A stretch of DNA of 59,882 nt, taken from assembly GCA_002420145.1 (NCBI GenBank), contig DIHL01000027.1:1-59882 (forward strand), given 5' to 3'. Positions 44,369-53,700 of this stretch are shown here, piece after piece. Within the stretch, counting starts at the first letter, position 1, and each line of letters starts with the position of its first letter. This stretch comes from Bacteroidetes bacterium UBA5697. Its GTDB lineage: Bacteria > Bacteroidota > Bacteroidia > B-17B0 > Aurantibacillaceae. The notes under the pieces are model-generated. The model saw only the letters and a program-made list of their open reading frames with translations. It was not told the origin of the DNA and did not search any database. Position numbers and translations under genes: made by a program.

Positions 44369-44689
44369 ATGAATTTACTTTTTGTTTGTAGTAGAAACCA
44401 ATGGAGAAGTCCAACAGCTGAAGCTATTTATAAAAATATTGACGGTATTTTTGTTAAATCTGCTGGCACAGAACCGTCTGCTAGAATTAAAATTAATGCG
44501 AAACTATTAGCTTGGGCTGATATCATTTTTGTTATGGAAAAGCGCCACAAGCAGAGACTTAATGAGAATTTTAGGGGTTTTATTACTGAAAAAGAAATTG
44601 TGGTACTTGATATTCCTGACGAATACCAATTCATGGATGAAGAACTAATAGATTTAATAAAAATATCAGTTTCATCCTACATAAAATAA
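44369..44689 (+). CDS. Small low-molecular-weight protein tyrosine phosphatase-like protein
   Basis: A 106-residue protein with the P-loop FVCSRNQWRSPTAEAIY: Cys 7, five residues, then Arg 13 and Ser 14, the C-x5-R-S signature of protein tyrosine phosphatases. Later come the LAWADIIFVMEKRHKQRL segment and DIPDEYQFMDEELI, which carries candidate acid Asp residues. It is shorter than classical LMW-PTPs (about 150 residues) and matches the compact COG4551-like group. Substrate unknown. It is coupled to marC and ends at a strong terminator. Confidence 0.85.
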   Translation: MNLLFVCSRNQWRSPTAEAIYKNIDGIFVKSAGTEPSARIKINAKLLAWADIIFVMEKRHKQRLNENFRGFITEKEIVVLDIPDEYQFMDEELIDLIKISVSSYIK

Positions 44690-44696
44690 AAAGCAT

Positions 44697-44730
44697 AAAA
44701 AAAGCCCGAACTAAGTTCGGGCTTTTCTTT
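44697..44730. terminator. Bidirectional terminator
   Basis: AAAAAGCCCGAAC and GTTCGGGCTTTT pair around TA/A, with A and T tracts on both sides. It serves the phosphatase transcript and the convergent Ala-rich lipoprotein transcript. Confidence 0.93.
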
Positions 44731-44749
44731 AATTTTCAGTAAAGAAAAA

Positions 44750-45016
44750 TTATTTCTTTTTACCACCTTTAGAAGCAGCAGCAACTGAATCAGCCATTCT
44801 TGTAGAATCAGCAGCAGCTTTAGCAGTAGCTTCAGCAGCAGCAGCAGCTTCAGCTTCAGCAACTTTAGCTAATGAATCAGCTTGAGCTTGAGCTACAGCA
44901 GCGATTGAATCAGCTTTAGCTTTTTCTTTTGCTTCGATTTCTTCCTTAGAAGGACCACAAGATACAAATGCAGCTGATAATGCAGCTACAGCAACGATAG
45001 ATAATACTTTTTTCAT
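44750..45016 (-). CDS. Ala-rich coiled-coil lipoprotein
   Basis: An 88-residue lipoprotein (lipobox FVSC near residue 20). The mature chain, GPSKEEIEAKEKAKADSI and onward, is almost wholly Ala, Lys, Glu, Asp and Ser, with heptad-like A-x-A-D-S-x-A repeats, and ends in GGKKK. A long single helix or coiled coil is expected, reminiscent in design (not in sequence) of the Lpp lipoprotein, with its terminal lysines. The DNA is rich in GCAGCA repeats, which create open but meaningless alternative frames. Probably abundant in the envelope; role unknown. Confidence 0.78.
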   Translation of the reverse strand: MKKVLSIVAVAALSAAFVSCGPSKEEIEAKEKAKADSIAAVAQAQADSLAKVAEAEAAAAAEATAKAAADSTRMADSVAAASKGGKKK

Positions 45017-45151
45017 TTTAAGTTTTGTTTAGGTTTTATTAATTTGGATGCAAAAATACATGTTTTTTTGTATCTACGTTAAAAAATTACAAAAAAAATT
45101 GTTTTTTTTCAACATTTGTATTGTTCAAATCATAAAAAGCGTCATAAAACG

Positions 45152-45159
45152 TACATTTG
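45152..45159 (+). promoter_or_regulatory. -7 element (TACATTTG) of pyrD
   Basis: TACATTTG lies 6 bases before the ATG at 45166. The in-frame TTG at 45157 is its last three bases, so it cannot be the start of this transcript. The leader would be nearly absent. Confidence 0.65.
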
Positions 45160-45165
45160 TACCGT

Positions 45166-46206
45166 ATGTATAAACTATTACTTAAGCCTTTATTATTCAG
45201 ATTAAATCCTGAAAAAGCCCATTATTTAACATTTGACCTCATGAAATTTGCTCTTGGCAATGCTTTTGGTCGTTCTATTGCCTCATCTATCTTTGGATAC
45301 AAACATCCAAAATTAAAAAAACAACTTTTTGGGCTTACTTTCGAAAATCCAGTAGGTTTGGCAGCTGGTTTAGATAAAGATGCTAAAGTATTTAATGAAT
45401 TATCGTCCTTGGGCTTTGGTTTTATTGAAATTGGAACCCTTACCCCAAAACCTCAACCTGGAAATGATAAACCTCGTTTATTTAGATTGCCCAACGATAA
45501 TGCCCTCATTAACAGAATGGGGTTTAATAACGAAGGGGTTGATACAGCTGCTATTCGCTTAAAAAACAGAAAAACAAATACGATTATAGGTGGTAATATT
45601 GGTAAGAATAAAATAACTGCCAACGAAGATGCGATTAAAGATTATGAATATTGTTTTAATGCACTGTTTGATGTGGTAGATTATTTTGTGGTTAATGTAA
45701 GCTCACCTAACACTCCTAATTTAAGAGAGTTACAAGACAAAGAACCTTTGACTCATTTATTAAATCATTTGCAAACTATTAATAATGCAAAATCTAAACG
45801 CAAACCTTTATTACTAAAAATAGCACCAGATTTAACCGATTCTCAATTAGACGATATCATTGATATTGTAGCAAGTACAAAAATTGATGGCATTGTGGCT
45901 ACTAATACAACTATTGCTCGTGAACCATTAACTTATCCTAAAGCAGAAATAGAAGCTATTGGAATGGGTGGTTTAAGTGGAAAGCCATTAACAAAACGTA
46001 GTACCGAAGTCATTAAATATTTAAAAACAAAATCCAACAATGCTTTTCCTGTGATTGGTGTTGGCGGAATTCATAGCCCTGAAGATGCTATTGAAAAAAT
46101 AAAAGCTGGTGCCGATTTAATTCAGTTATACACTGGATTTATTTATGAAGGCCCTGCTTTAATTAAAAAAATAAATAAAGAATTGATTCATCAAAATATA
46201 TTGTAA
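45166..46206 (+). CDS. pyrD: Quinone-dependent dihydroorotate dehydrogenase (class 2)
   Basis: A 346-residue membrane-associated FMN enzyme that oxidises dihydroorotate to orotate and passes electrons to quinone. It starts with the amphipathic helix typical of class 2 (MYKLLLKPLLFRLNPEKAHY). Other features are NPVGLAAGLDKDAK near residue 65, LINRMGFNNEG near 115, the catalytic Ser in VNVSSPNTPNLREL near 180, TNTTIAREPL near 250 and the FMN-phosphate region VGGIHSPEDA near 300. The start was moved from a TTG inside the promoter box. mvaB begins 2 bases after its stop codon. Confidence 0.95.
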   Translation: MYKLLLKPLLFRLNPEKAHYLTFDLMKFALGNAFGRSIASSIFGYKHPKLKKQLFGLTFENPVGLAAGLDKDAKVFNELSSLGFGFIEIGTLTPKPQPGNDKPRLFRLPNDNALINRMGFNNEGVDTAAIRLKNRKTNTIIGGNIGKNKITANEDAIKDYEYCFNALFDVVDYFVVNVSSPNTPNLRELQDKEPLTHLLNHLQTINNAKSKRKPLLLKIAPDLTDSQLDDIIDIVASTKIDGIVATNTTIAREPLTYPKAEIEAIGMGGLSGKPLTKRSTEVIKYLKTKSNNAFPVIGVGGIHSPEDAIEKIKAGADLIQLYTGFIYEGPALIKKINKELIHQNIL

Positions 46207-46208
46207 TT

Positions 46209-47063
46209 ATGAAATTAATTGAATGCCCTAGAGATGCCATGCAAGGCATCAAAGATATCATCCCAACGGAGGTTAAATCTAAATACATCAATTCATTATT
46301 AAATATTGGATTTGATACCATTGATTTTGGAAGTTTTGTTTCTCCCAAAGCAATTCCTCAAATGCATGATACGGCAGAGGTTTTAAAACAATTAGATTTA
46401 AGTACCACCAAAAGTAAATTATTAGCCATCATTGCTAATACTCGTGGGGCACAAGATGCTTGTTCGTTTGATGAAATTAAATACTTAGGTTTTCCTTTTT
46501 CTATTTCAGAAACTTTTCAGCAACGTAATGCTAATTCAAGTATTGCAGAATCGTTGATTCGTGTGGAAGAAATTCAAAATTTATGTGTGCAACATAAAAA
46601 AGAATTAGTGGTTTATATTTCAATGGCTTTTGGTAATCCTTATGGCGATGTGTGGAACAGCGACATCGTTATTAATTGGACCAAAAAGTTAAGCGATTTA
46701 GGTGTGAAAATTATTGCGCTTTCTGATACCATTGGAGTTTCTGACCGAGAAAATATCTCTTACCTTTTTTCTAATATCATTCCTGAATTTAAAAACGTAG
46801 AAATTGGTGCTCACCTCCACTCTACCAAAGAAAAAGCACAAGAAAAAATTGACGCCGCTTACAAAAGTGGGTGCCAACGTTTTGATGTAGCTATCCATGG
46901 TTTTGGTGGTTGTCCAATGGCTAAAGATGATTTAACGGGAAATTTAGCTACGGAAGATTTAGAGCAATATTTCAACCTTCATAAAATTGATTTAAACCTC
47001 AACACTGATTTATTGTACAAAGCTTATACAGAAAGTTGGGATGTGTTTAATAAATACCATTAA
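46209..47063 (+). CDS. mvaB: Hydroxymethylglutaryl-CoA lyase
   Basis: A 284-residue TIM-barrel lyase that splits HMG-CoA into acetyl-CoA and acetoacetate, the last step of leucine breakdown. Features are ECPRDAMQGIKD near residue 5 (RD catalytic pair), the barrel strand NTRGAQDA near 77, metal-binding IGAHLHSTKEKA near 200, and the active-site Cys loop in HGFGGCPMAKDDLTGNLATE near 232. The start lies 2 bases after pyrD, so translation is coupled despite unrelated pathways. The coding 3' end is the first part of a 33-base tandem duplication. Confidence 0.93.
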   Translation: MKLIECPRDAMQGIKDIIPTEVKSKYINSLLNIGFDTIDFGSFVSPKAIPQMHDTAEVLKQLDLSTTKSKLLAIIANTRGAQDACSFDEIKYLGFPFSISETFQQRNANSSIAESLIRVEEIQNLCVQHKKELVVYISMAFGNPYGDVWNSDIVINWTKKLSDLGVKIIALSDTIGVSDRENISYLFSNIIPEFKNVEIGAHLHSTKEKAQEKIDAAYKSGCQRFDVAIHGFGGCPMAKDDLTGNLATEDLEQYFNLHKIDLNLNTDLLYKAYTESWDVFNKYH

Positions 47064-47119
47064 TTGGATGAAAGATAAATGATGCAATACCATTAATTGG
47101 ATGAAAGATAAATGATACA
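47054..47119 (+). repeat. 33-base tandem duplication covering the mvaB 3' end
   Basis: Two adjacent 33-base units, 47054-47086 and 47087-47119, begin ATACCATTAATTGGATGAAA and differ at a single base near the end. The first 10 bases of unit 1 are the last codons and stop of mvaB. Downstream, ATCATTCATCTTGAATC and related words add loose inverted symmetry up to the next gene. Confidence 0.9.
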
Positions 47120-47184
47120 AGATTTATGATTGATTTTATTCAAGTTAATCTCTTTTATCATTCATCTTGAATCTTTTATCTGCT

Positions 47185-47703
47185 TTACCTCAACATTTCC
47201 CAAAGCACTATTCCCATACTAACAGAAACGTTAAAGGAGTGCTTGGTACCAAATTGTGGTATTTCGATACAAGCATCGCTTTGATTGATAATTTCCTGTT
47301 CTACTCCATACACCTCGTTACCAAAAACCAAAGCCAATGGTTGATTAGGTTTTTGAAATTGGTTTAACATGATGGAGTTTTTTGCTTGTTCTACAGACGC
47401 AATGTAATATCCTTTTGATTTCAAATCATCAATGGCTTCTTGAGTGGTTTTAAAATATTTCCAAGAAACGGTTTCTGTAGCGCCTAAAGCTGTTTTTTCA
47501 ATCTCTGGTTTTGGAGGTGTTCCAGTAACGCCACACAAATAAATAGCTTCAATTAAAAAGGCATCTGAGGTTCTAAATGCTGAACCTACATTGTTTAAAC
47601 TTCTGATATTATCTAAAACCAAAATGATTTTGTTTTTTTGAGTAGCTTTAAATTCATCTGAACTTAAGCGACCTAAATCATTCATGCTGAGTTTTTCGTT
47701 CAT
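47185..47703 (-). CDS. TrmH/SpoU family RNA 2'-O-methyltransferase
   Basis: A 172-residue SPOUT methyltransferase. The three family motifs are present: RSLNNVGSAFRTSDAF near residue 34 (motif 1, catalytic Arg), LVFGNEVYGVEQEII near 125 (motif 2) and CIEIPQFGTKHSFNVSVSMGIVLWE near 147 (motif 3, knot). It is the short form without an N-terminal RNA-binding domain. The substrate is either the tRNA G18 ribose or an rRNA site and cannot be chosen from sequence. An interspersed repeat separates it from the sprA stop side. Confidence 0.92.
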   Translation of the reverse strand: MNEKLSMNDLGRLSSDEFKATQKNKIILVLDNIRSLNNVGSAFRTSDAFLIEAIYLCGVTGTPPKPEIEKTALGATETVSWKYFKTTQEAIDDLKSKGYYIASVEQAKNSIMLNQFQKPNQPLALVFGNEVYGVEQEIINQSDACIEIPQFGTKHSFNVSVSMGIVLWEMLR

Positions 47704-47708
47704 GTGTT

Positions 47709-47734
47709 TTTGTTCTCGACTCCGCTCGAACTGA
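47709..47734 (-). repeat. Interspersed TGTCAGTTCGAG-type repeat, single copy
   Basis: On the minus strand it reads TCAGTTCGAGCGGAGTCGAG followed by AACA, nearly identical to the right arm of the compound copy at 17050-17141. It lies between the end of sprA and the start of the TrmH-like gene. Confidence 0.7.
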
Positions 47735-47765
47735 TAATAAAATCAAACGGAAATTTTCAATAAAT

Positions 47766-50700
47766 CTACTGTAAGTTAAATCTTAAACTAAATCCTGCAT
47801 TTGTATTGGCTGTAGGGAAAGAACTTGATGTTTGAGGTGTTGTTTTAATCCAATCGTAGAATAAACGTAAGTTAATAGCTTGAGTTAATTGATAATCTAA
47901 AGCTGTTTTTAAAGTAATAATATTTTGCCCTCCAGTTGGTGTACTAATTTCATCCACAATACGTCTAATTACCGTCATGTTTCTTCTGTAAGATAAATCC
48001 AACTTAAAGTTCAAATCACTCTTTAATGGCTGTCCTTTAATTTTTAATTTCTGAATTGTTAAATTAGGGAAACGGTAACCAATACCTACAATATACTCTT
48101 GACCTTTTGTTTCGATAATTTGCGGACCAGTAATATTTAAGTTCACTGTTTTATCCTTTTTCATCTCAAAATTGGCCATTAAACCTGGTTTATTAAATTT
48201 AAAATCAACTTTAATTAAAGGACTAAATGCTTCGGTAATAGTTGCACCTTGAATAGTATATTTAGGATTGAAATTGGCTGTTTGCTGCACTCCACCAAAT
48301 ACAGAGTTTTGCACTGGAACTCTTGTGTCTGAATAACCATCTCCATCTGCATCTGTAAATAGTAAGTTATTAGCATATCCTCCAATAGTGTACATCGAAC
48401 GATAAGCGTGACGTAAGGTAACCGATTGGAAATATTTTTTCATGAATTTCAATTTCCCTAATCCGTCCCAACTTGCTGTCCAGTTTGGTAAAGGTATTTG
48501 TTTAAACATTTTATCTGTTCCTACTCCTTTTAGCTTACTTCCTGTATACGTTTGATAAAATGCCCCTAATAATACATCTTGTTGCGTATTACTATATCCA
48601 TCATAGTAAGCCCCACCTTTACCATCTGGCTGCAATTGATCAATACCTGTGCTATTAGACGCTGATAATTCTCTCGCTACATCTTGTCTTACAACTAAGA
48701 ACTCATCAAATAATGCTGATGAACCATCTTTTACATCCCCTTTATCTTTAAATGATTTCCCTAAAGTAAACACACTAATACTATAGTTACCTGTGAAGTT
48801 AGGCGTTTCAAATAAATAACCTCTATTTCCATTATCTATTAATGAATCGCCACCATATCTCACAAACATCGATTGATTTTGTCCATAGGTTTTAGTTCCA
48901 TTGATTTCGATTTTTAAACTTCCGTGAGGTTCCACATTGGCACGATACGTTATATTTTGAGTGCTTGTAGTGGTGTATGGTAAACTTTGATTTTGATTTT
49001 TAACTAACCAACCATTATTTATTGAGTTACGTAAAATACTATCGTTTGCACCCGCAATAAATCCAAATCCTGGTGCCATATTTTTACTAGGATCCATCCC
49101 TACATATTGTGAGCTTGGGAAGAAACCTGGTAAAGCTGTTCCGTTAGTTTGCTGATAGGTTAATGATACTTGTTTAATCATCATGATACCCTTAGCAAGA
49201 TACTCAAGTATATCTTTACTAGGATTTTCTGTTTTAGTTTTTGAAGTATCTTTCCCTTTTTCAGCTCCCTTGGTAGCAGTTTTTGGTTTGTTTCCTCCTG
49301 TATTTATTTTTTTGAAATAAGGTATCTTATTATAAAATACCGTCATATTTAATGTGCCATTTAAACTTTTTGTGTTTGTGTTTTGAATGGTATTACCCAC
49401 AGATTCTTGAGCAAACGGACGTCTGGTCCAAGTATAAGACGTACTATATTTTGCACTAGCATTCACAAAGTCGAAAATTGGGATTTTATTAATTGGAATT
49501 TGCCAATTAATATTTGATTGATGACGGTAATTTATAGTTGTTCCTAATGCTAGTAAGTTTTGTTTAATCGTATCTTTTTCTTCTTCTGTATCAATTCTTC
49601 CTAATGGCTCTAAAATACGTCCATCGTTATTAGCTGAATAATCAAATTTAATGTTTTTAGTCAAGTTCCATTGTAAATCGTAATTACGAACCATGTTAAA
49701 CGTTTTATTAAACTGAGCTCTCGTTAAATTATCTGAGCTTCCAGTATAAAAACTGGTAATATCTCTATTTAATAATTCGCTATAACTTCTATTAATATCT
49801 GTATTAAAACCAAACCTGCTAGGCAACGGCGTAACATTAAACTCTTTAACCAAGGCAAACCATTTGTTATTTAATAGTTTAGATTTTGTCTTTTTAAATG
49901 GAGTCCAAGGTTTTGCAGTGATGGCATAATTATATGACAGAGCTCCACGGTATGTTTTAATAATACTATTTTCAATGTTTACGTTACGTCGTGTAATTTC
50001 ATTATAGGCATATGTAATAGAGAAGTTGGACACATCCCAAGGCATAGGCTTGGCGCCTTCTTTCTTTAAACCATCCACTTTCACATTCGAGAAATTGTAG
50101 CCTTTTCTAACTGTAACATCCTGAGCATTCTTTTTAATTTGTTTCTTTAACTCATCATCAATATTAGGATTATCAATTTTAATATCTGGATCGTAAGGGC
50201 TATACTGAGGTGTAATTTTTGTTTCGCCATAAGCATAGTACACTGGTAAATTCACTTTCCATTTCACTGGGAAAAACTTACCTAACTGAACCGTTGAAAC
50301 GGCATCCCATTGAAAATTAGTTTCACGACTTCTTTCACTAATTTTCTTTTCAATACTTCCAAAAAATGGTCGGCTATAAGTAGCTGCTAAGGACACCTGA
50401 CCTAAATCGGCTAGTTTAGCTTGCACACTTCCTGTCGTTGCCCAACCACCTTTATTAACGAAATCGGTTAAACGTAATTCGTTTACCCAAACTTCCACAC
50501 ATTTTGGCAATGCTCCGTTATCTTTTGGATTTCGAATACCAATCATTAAACTCTTAATACTTGCTAAGTTTGGATTACCAACCACGGTGATACTGTTATT
50601 TCCATCGCTTTCTGTATAAGGTCTTTGCATAGCAGTCAAGTCAATTCCTCCGGTACTTCCATTTCTATTTATTTTTGTAGAAGTAATTTTTTCAAAGTCA

Positions 50701-53700
50701 ATTACAAATTCATTATCTGCTGGCCAAACAGTGTATTTACCATCATCTGTATTTGGATCATAATAACCAGGTTGAGTTAATTTAACTGGAATTTCGTATT
50801 CGTAATAGTTATTGTTATAATCAGAACCTAAACGAACAAATACAGTCACATCTCCATCATTTAAAGGGTCAATACCTAATTTTTCGGCGTGCATAAATAA
50901 TTTCATTTTACCAAAAGAACGCACATCTAGTTCAGTATTCTTAACAATGGCTCTACTATCACCATCTTTTAAATTACAAGCTCTTAATGATAAAGATTGT
51001 TCGTTTAATAATACTAAATTGGTAGTTTGAACATTTTGTTGCTGGTTAATGTTTGGAGGAATCACATAGTTTACTGGTTTTTTCTCGCCATTTTCTTGAA
51101 CACTTACAGCCGACACGTCGAATGTGGTTGTGTTATCATCATTAGCAATATATTCTCCTGGACGTTGTAAATCAAATGCATAACGTCTCCAATCACTACG
51201 AACTAATTCCATACGAGCAATACGACAAACCACAGGTTTGTTAAATCCTTTCATAAATACACGCATAAAACGAATGGAGTTAAAGCCTTCGATAGAACCA
51301 ACCGATTTTTCGAACTCAGTCACTGGCACTTTAAATTGATACCATTTTACATTTTTTTGTGTGCTACCAATGGTGGTTGAACCATCAATCACATTCACAA
51401 TATAGTTTTGTCCAACATTATTAGGCGTTAAATCCTGAGGAGAGATTTTGATTTTGTACTGGTAATAGTTTTCAGTTTCACTCAACGTATTATCTCTGTT
51501 GATATCCTCAATATTTGGATTATTGGTAGCCGCACTTGGTACACCAGCATCAGGATATTGTTGTTCTGTTGGTGAGTTACCTTCTGGACCATTGTATTTT
51601 TTGTAACGAGAAAGCGTATTGGCTCTATAATCGGTTGCAGCAAATTGATCGTAATCGTTTCCTCTAAAGAAATGGTACTTATCTGAACTTGGATCGTTTA
51701 ATGCTTCTTGAATATCTGGATTAGATGGATTAAACGCTCCTAAAGCAGTAATAAAAGAAACAAATTTTCTAGACTCAGCTGAATCAGGTAAACCATCATA
51801 ACCAACATCCTGAAATGGTCGGTCGTTTGGATCGTTTACAAAGGAGTTAGAAATTGGACTAATTAAAGGTGATTTTCCTAAATTAGATTCAATGGTTGGT
51901 AAGTTAGCACTTGCTCCCGAAGGACTTCCTGGTAAACCGTTTTCGTAACACATTTTACCATCCTTTATAATATCCTCACTTATATTACCTAAGTTGATGT
52001 ATAACTCCCCACTTGGTTTGCTATTCGCATCCATATCTGGATAAGTGGTGCTATTGTAATCACTATTAAATGGATCCATCATCCAAAACTGAACGTACTC
52101 AATATTGGCAGCCTGAAAATCATTTGTTTCTAAACGACGCATAATACCACCCCAACGAGTTTCAGGATCTTTTAATCTACCGTTTGTTAAGATACCTGAT
52201 GAAACGCCAGTGGCATTTACATCATAGTTATATGGTCCACGTTCTCCTGGATAAAAAGCTAAATCTAAAACCGACATCACTACGGGTTGTCCGTTGGGAG
52301 GAGTTTTGCCTGGGAACAATTCTGTTTCTAATACCTGACGCATGAAGTTATTAGAGAAAGTTGGTTCTGTAATATTACCTGGTTTAATGCTTGTGTTTTG
52401 TTGTCCGTAAAACAATGGGTCAATCGTATACCAGTTAAATTGAGCTCTGTTTAAACCCGTTTTTATATCATCATTATACGATGCTTCTGGAAATAACGAT
52501 GGTTGTCCTTGAGGAATACTTGCCATACTCCAAGCAGATGGGCTCTTTAAATCAATTAATGAAATACTTCCCTCAAAATCATCTACATAAGAGTTACCAT
52601 TTTTACCGATGGCTTTGGCATTACCTGGAACCAACTGAGCAAACTCACCACGAGTAGTAATGCTACTCATCTCTTTGGTATTAATTAACGGTATTCTATC
52701 AATTAATCGAGTTAAAAAAGGCACATCTGTTTTATAGCTATAATCTACTCCCCAAATGGTGTTTGACACCGGCTCATCACCAATGTTAACTTTTTGAGTC
52801 ACAGGCTTTTCACTCAAGTGAAGTACAGTACCACCTAACATCAAATCTTTATTTACTTTAAAATCTAAACGGGCACCATATAAACTTTTTTGCTGCACGT
52901 TAAATAGTGAGTTACTCTCGGTACTTACTTTAATATTAGCACCTGAGTTTAAAATACTTTCGTTAATAATTTTTACTCTACCCAAGGTATAATCAACAGT
53001 ATAATCTACGTTTTCAGTTAATGCTTGTCCATTAGCCGTTACTTGAACAGCACCTTGAGGAATGTTTAAGGCATTTAAAGAAATTTCGGAACCAGAGGCT
53101 GACTTATATTGCCCCTTAATTTTATACCTATTTTTTTCGGGTAATTGTTGGGCTATGGTTCTTGTTGAATCGTATAACTCTTGGAAAATATATTTGTTGG
53201 CAACGGGGAAATCGGCGGCAGCAAATTTGCTTCTTAAGTTTTCTCCAAATGGTTCTTTGGATGATAAATAAATACGCCCGTTATTAGCATTAATGGTATA
53301 GCCTGGAATAAAGTCAAATACACCATCCGAATACGGATCGCCGTTTACACTTAACTTATCTAAGCCCATAACCTGAACTAATAAATTTCCGTTAGCACTT
53401 CCGTATGGGATATATGGAATATCAACACCTGTTTCGATATTATTATAATACACATCACATTTAAAATCAGCGGCATTTAAGTTATAAGCACCTAAAGAAT
53501 AAACGTTTTTCATCATTAAGTCCCAAGTACTAAACTTAGGGCTAGTCACCGAACCACTCTTTAATAATTTTAAGTATAATGGACCAGACGTGTATTGATC
53601 TGAAAATTCACCGACTTGGTATACTTTACCATTGTATGTATACTGATAAGCAATCGCCACTGTTTGATCATTATTAATTGATTGATTAATAGAGATAAAA

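Noticed and set aside
44677..44862. Leu-rich 61-codon minus-strand open frame
   Set aside because: It is a shifted frame through the GCAGCA-rich 3' end of the Ala-rich lipoprotein gene and crosses the terminator.
44790..44930. GCAGCA-type simple repeats as a possible tandem-repeat locus
   Set aside because: The repeats are explained by Ala codons of the coiled-coil lipoprotein and are interrupted irregularly by other codons.
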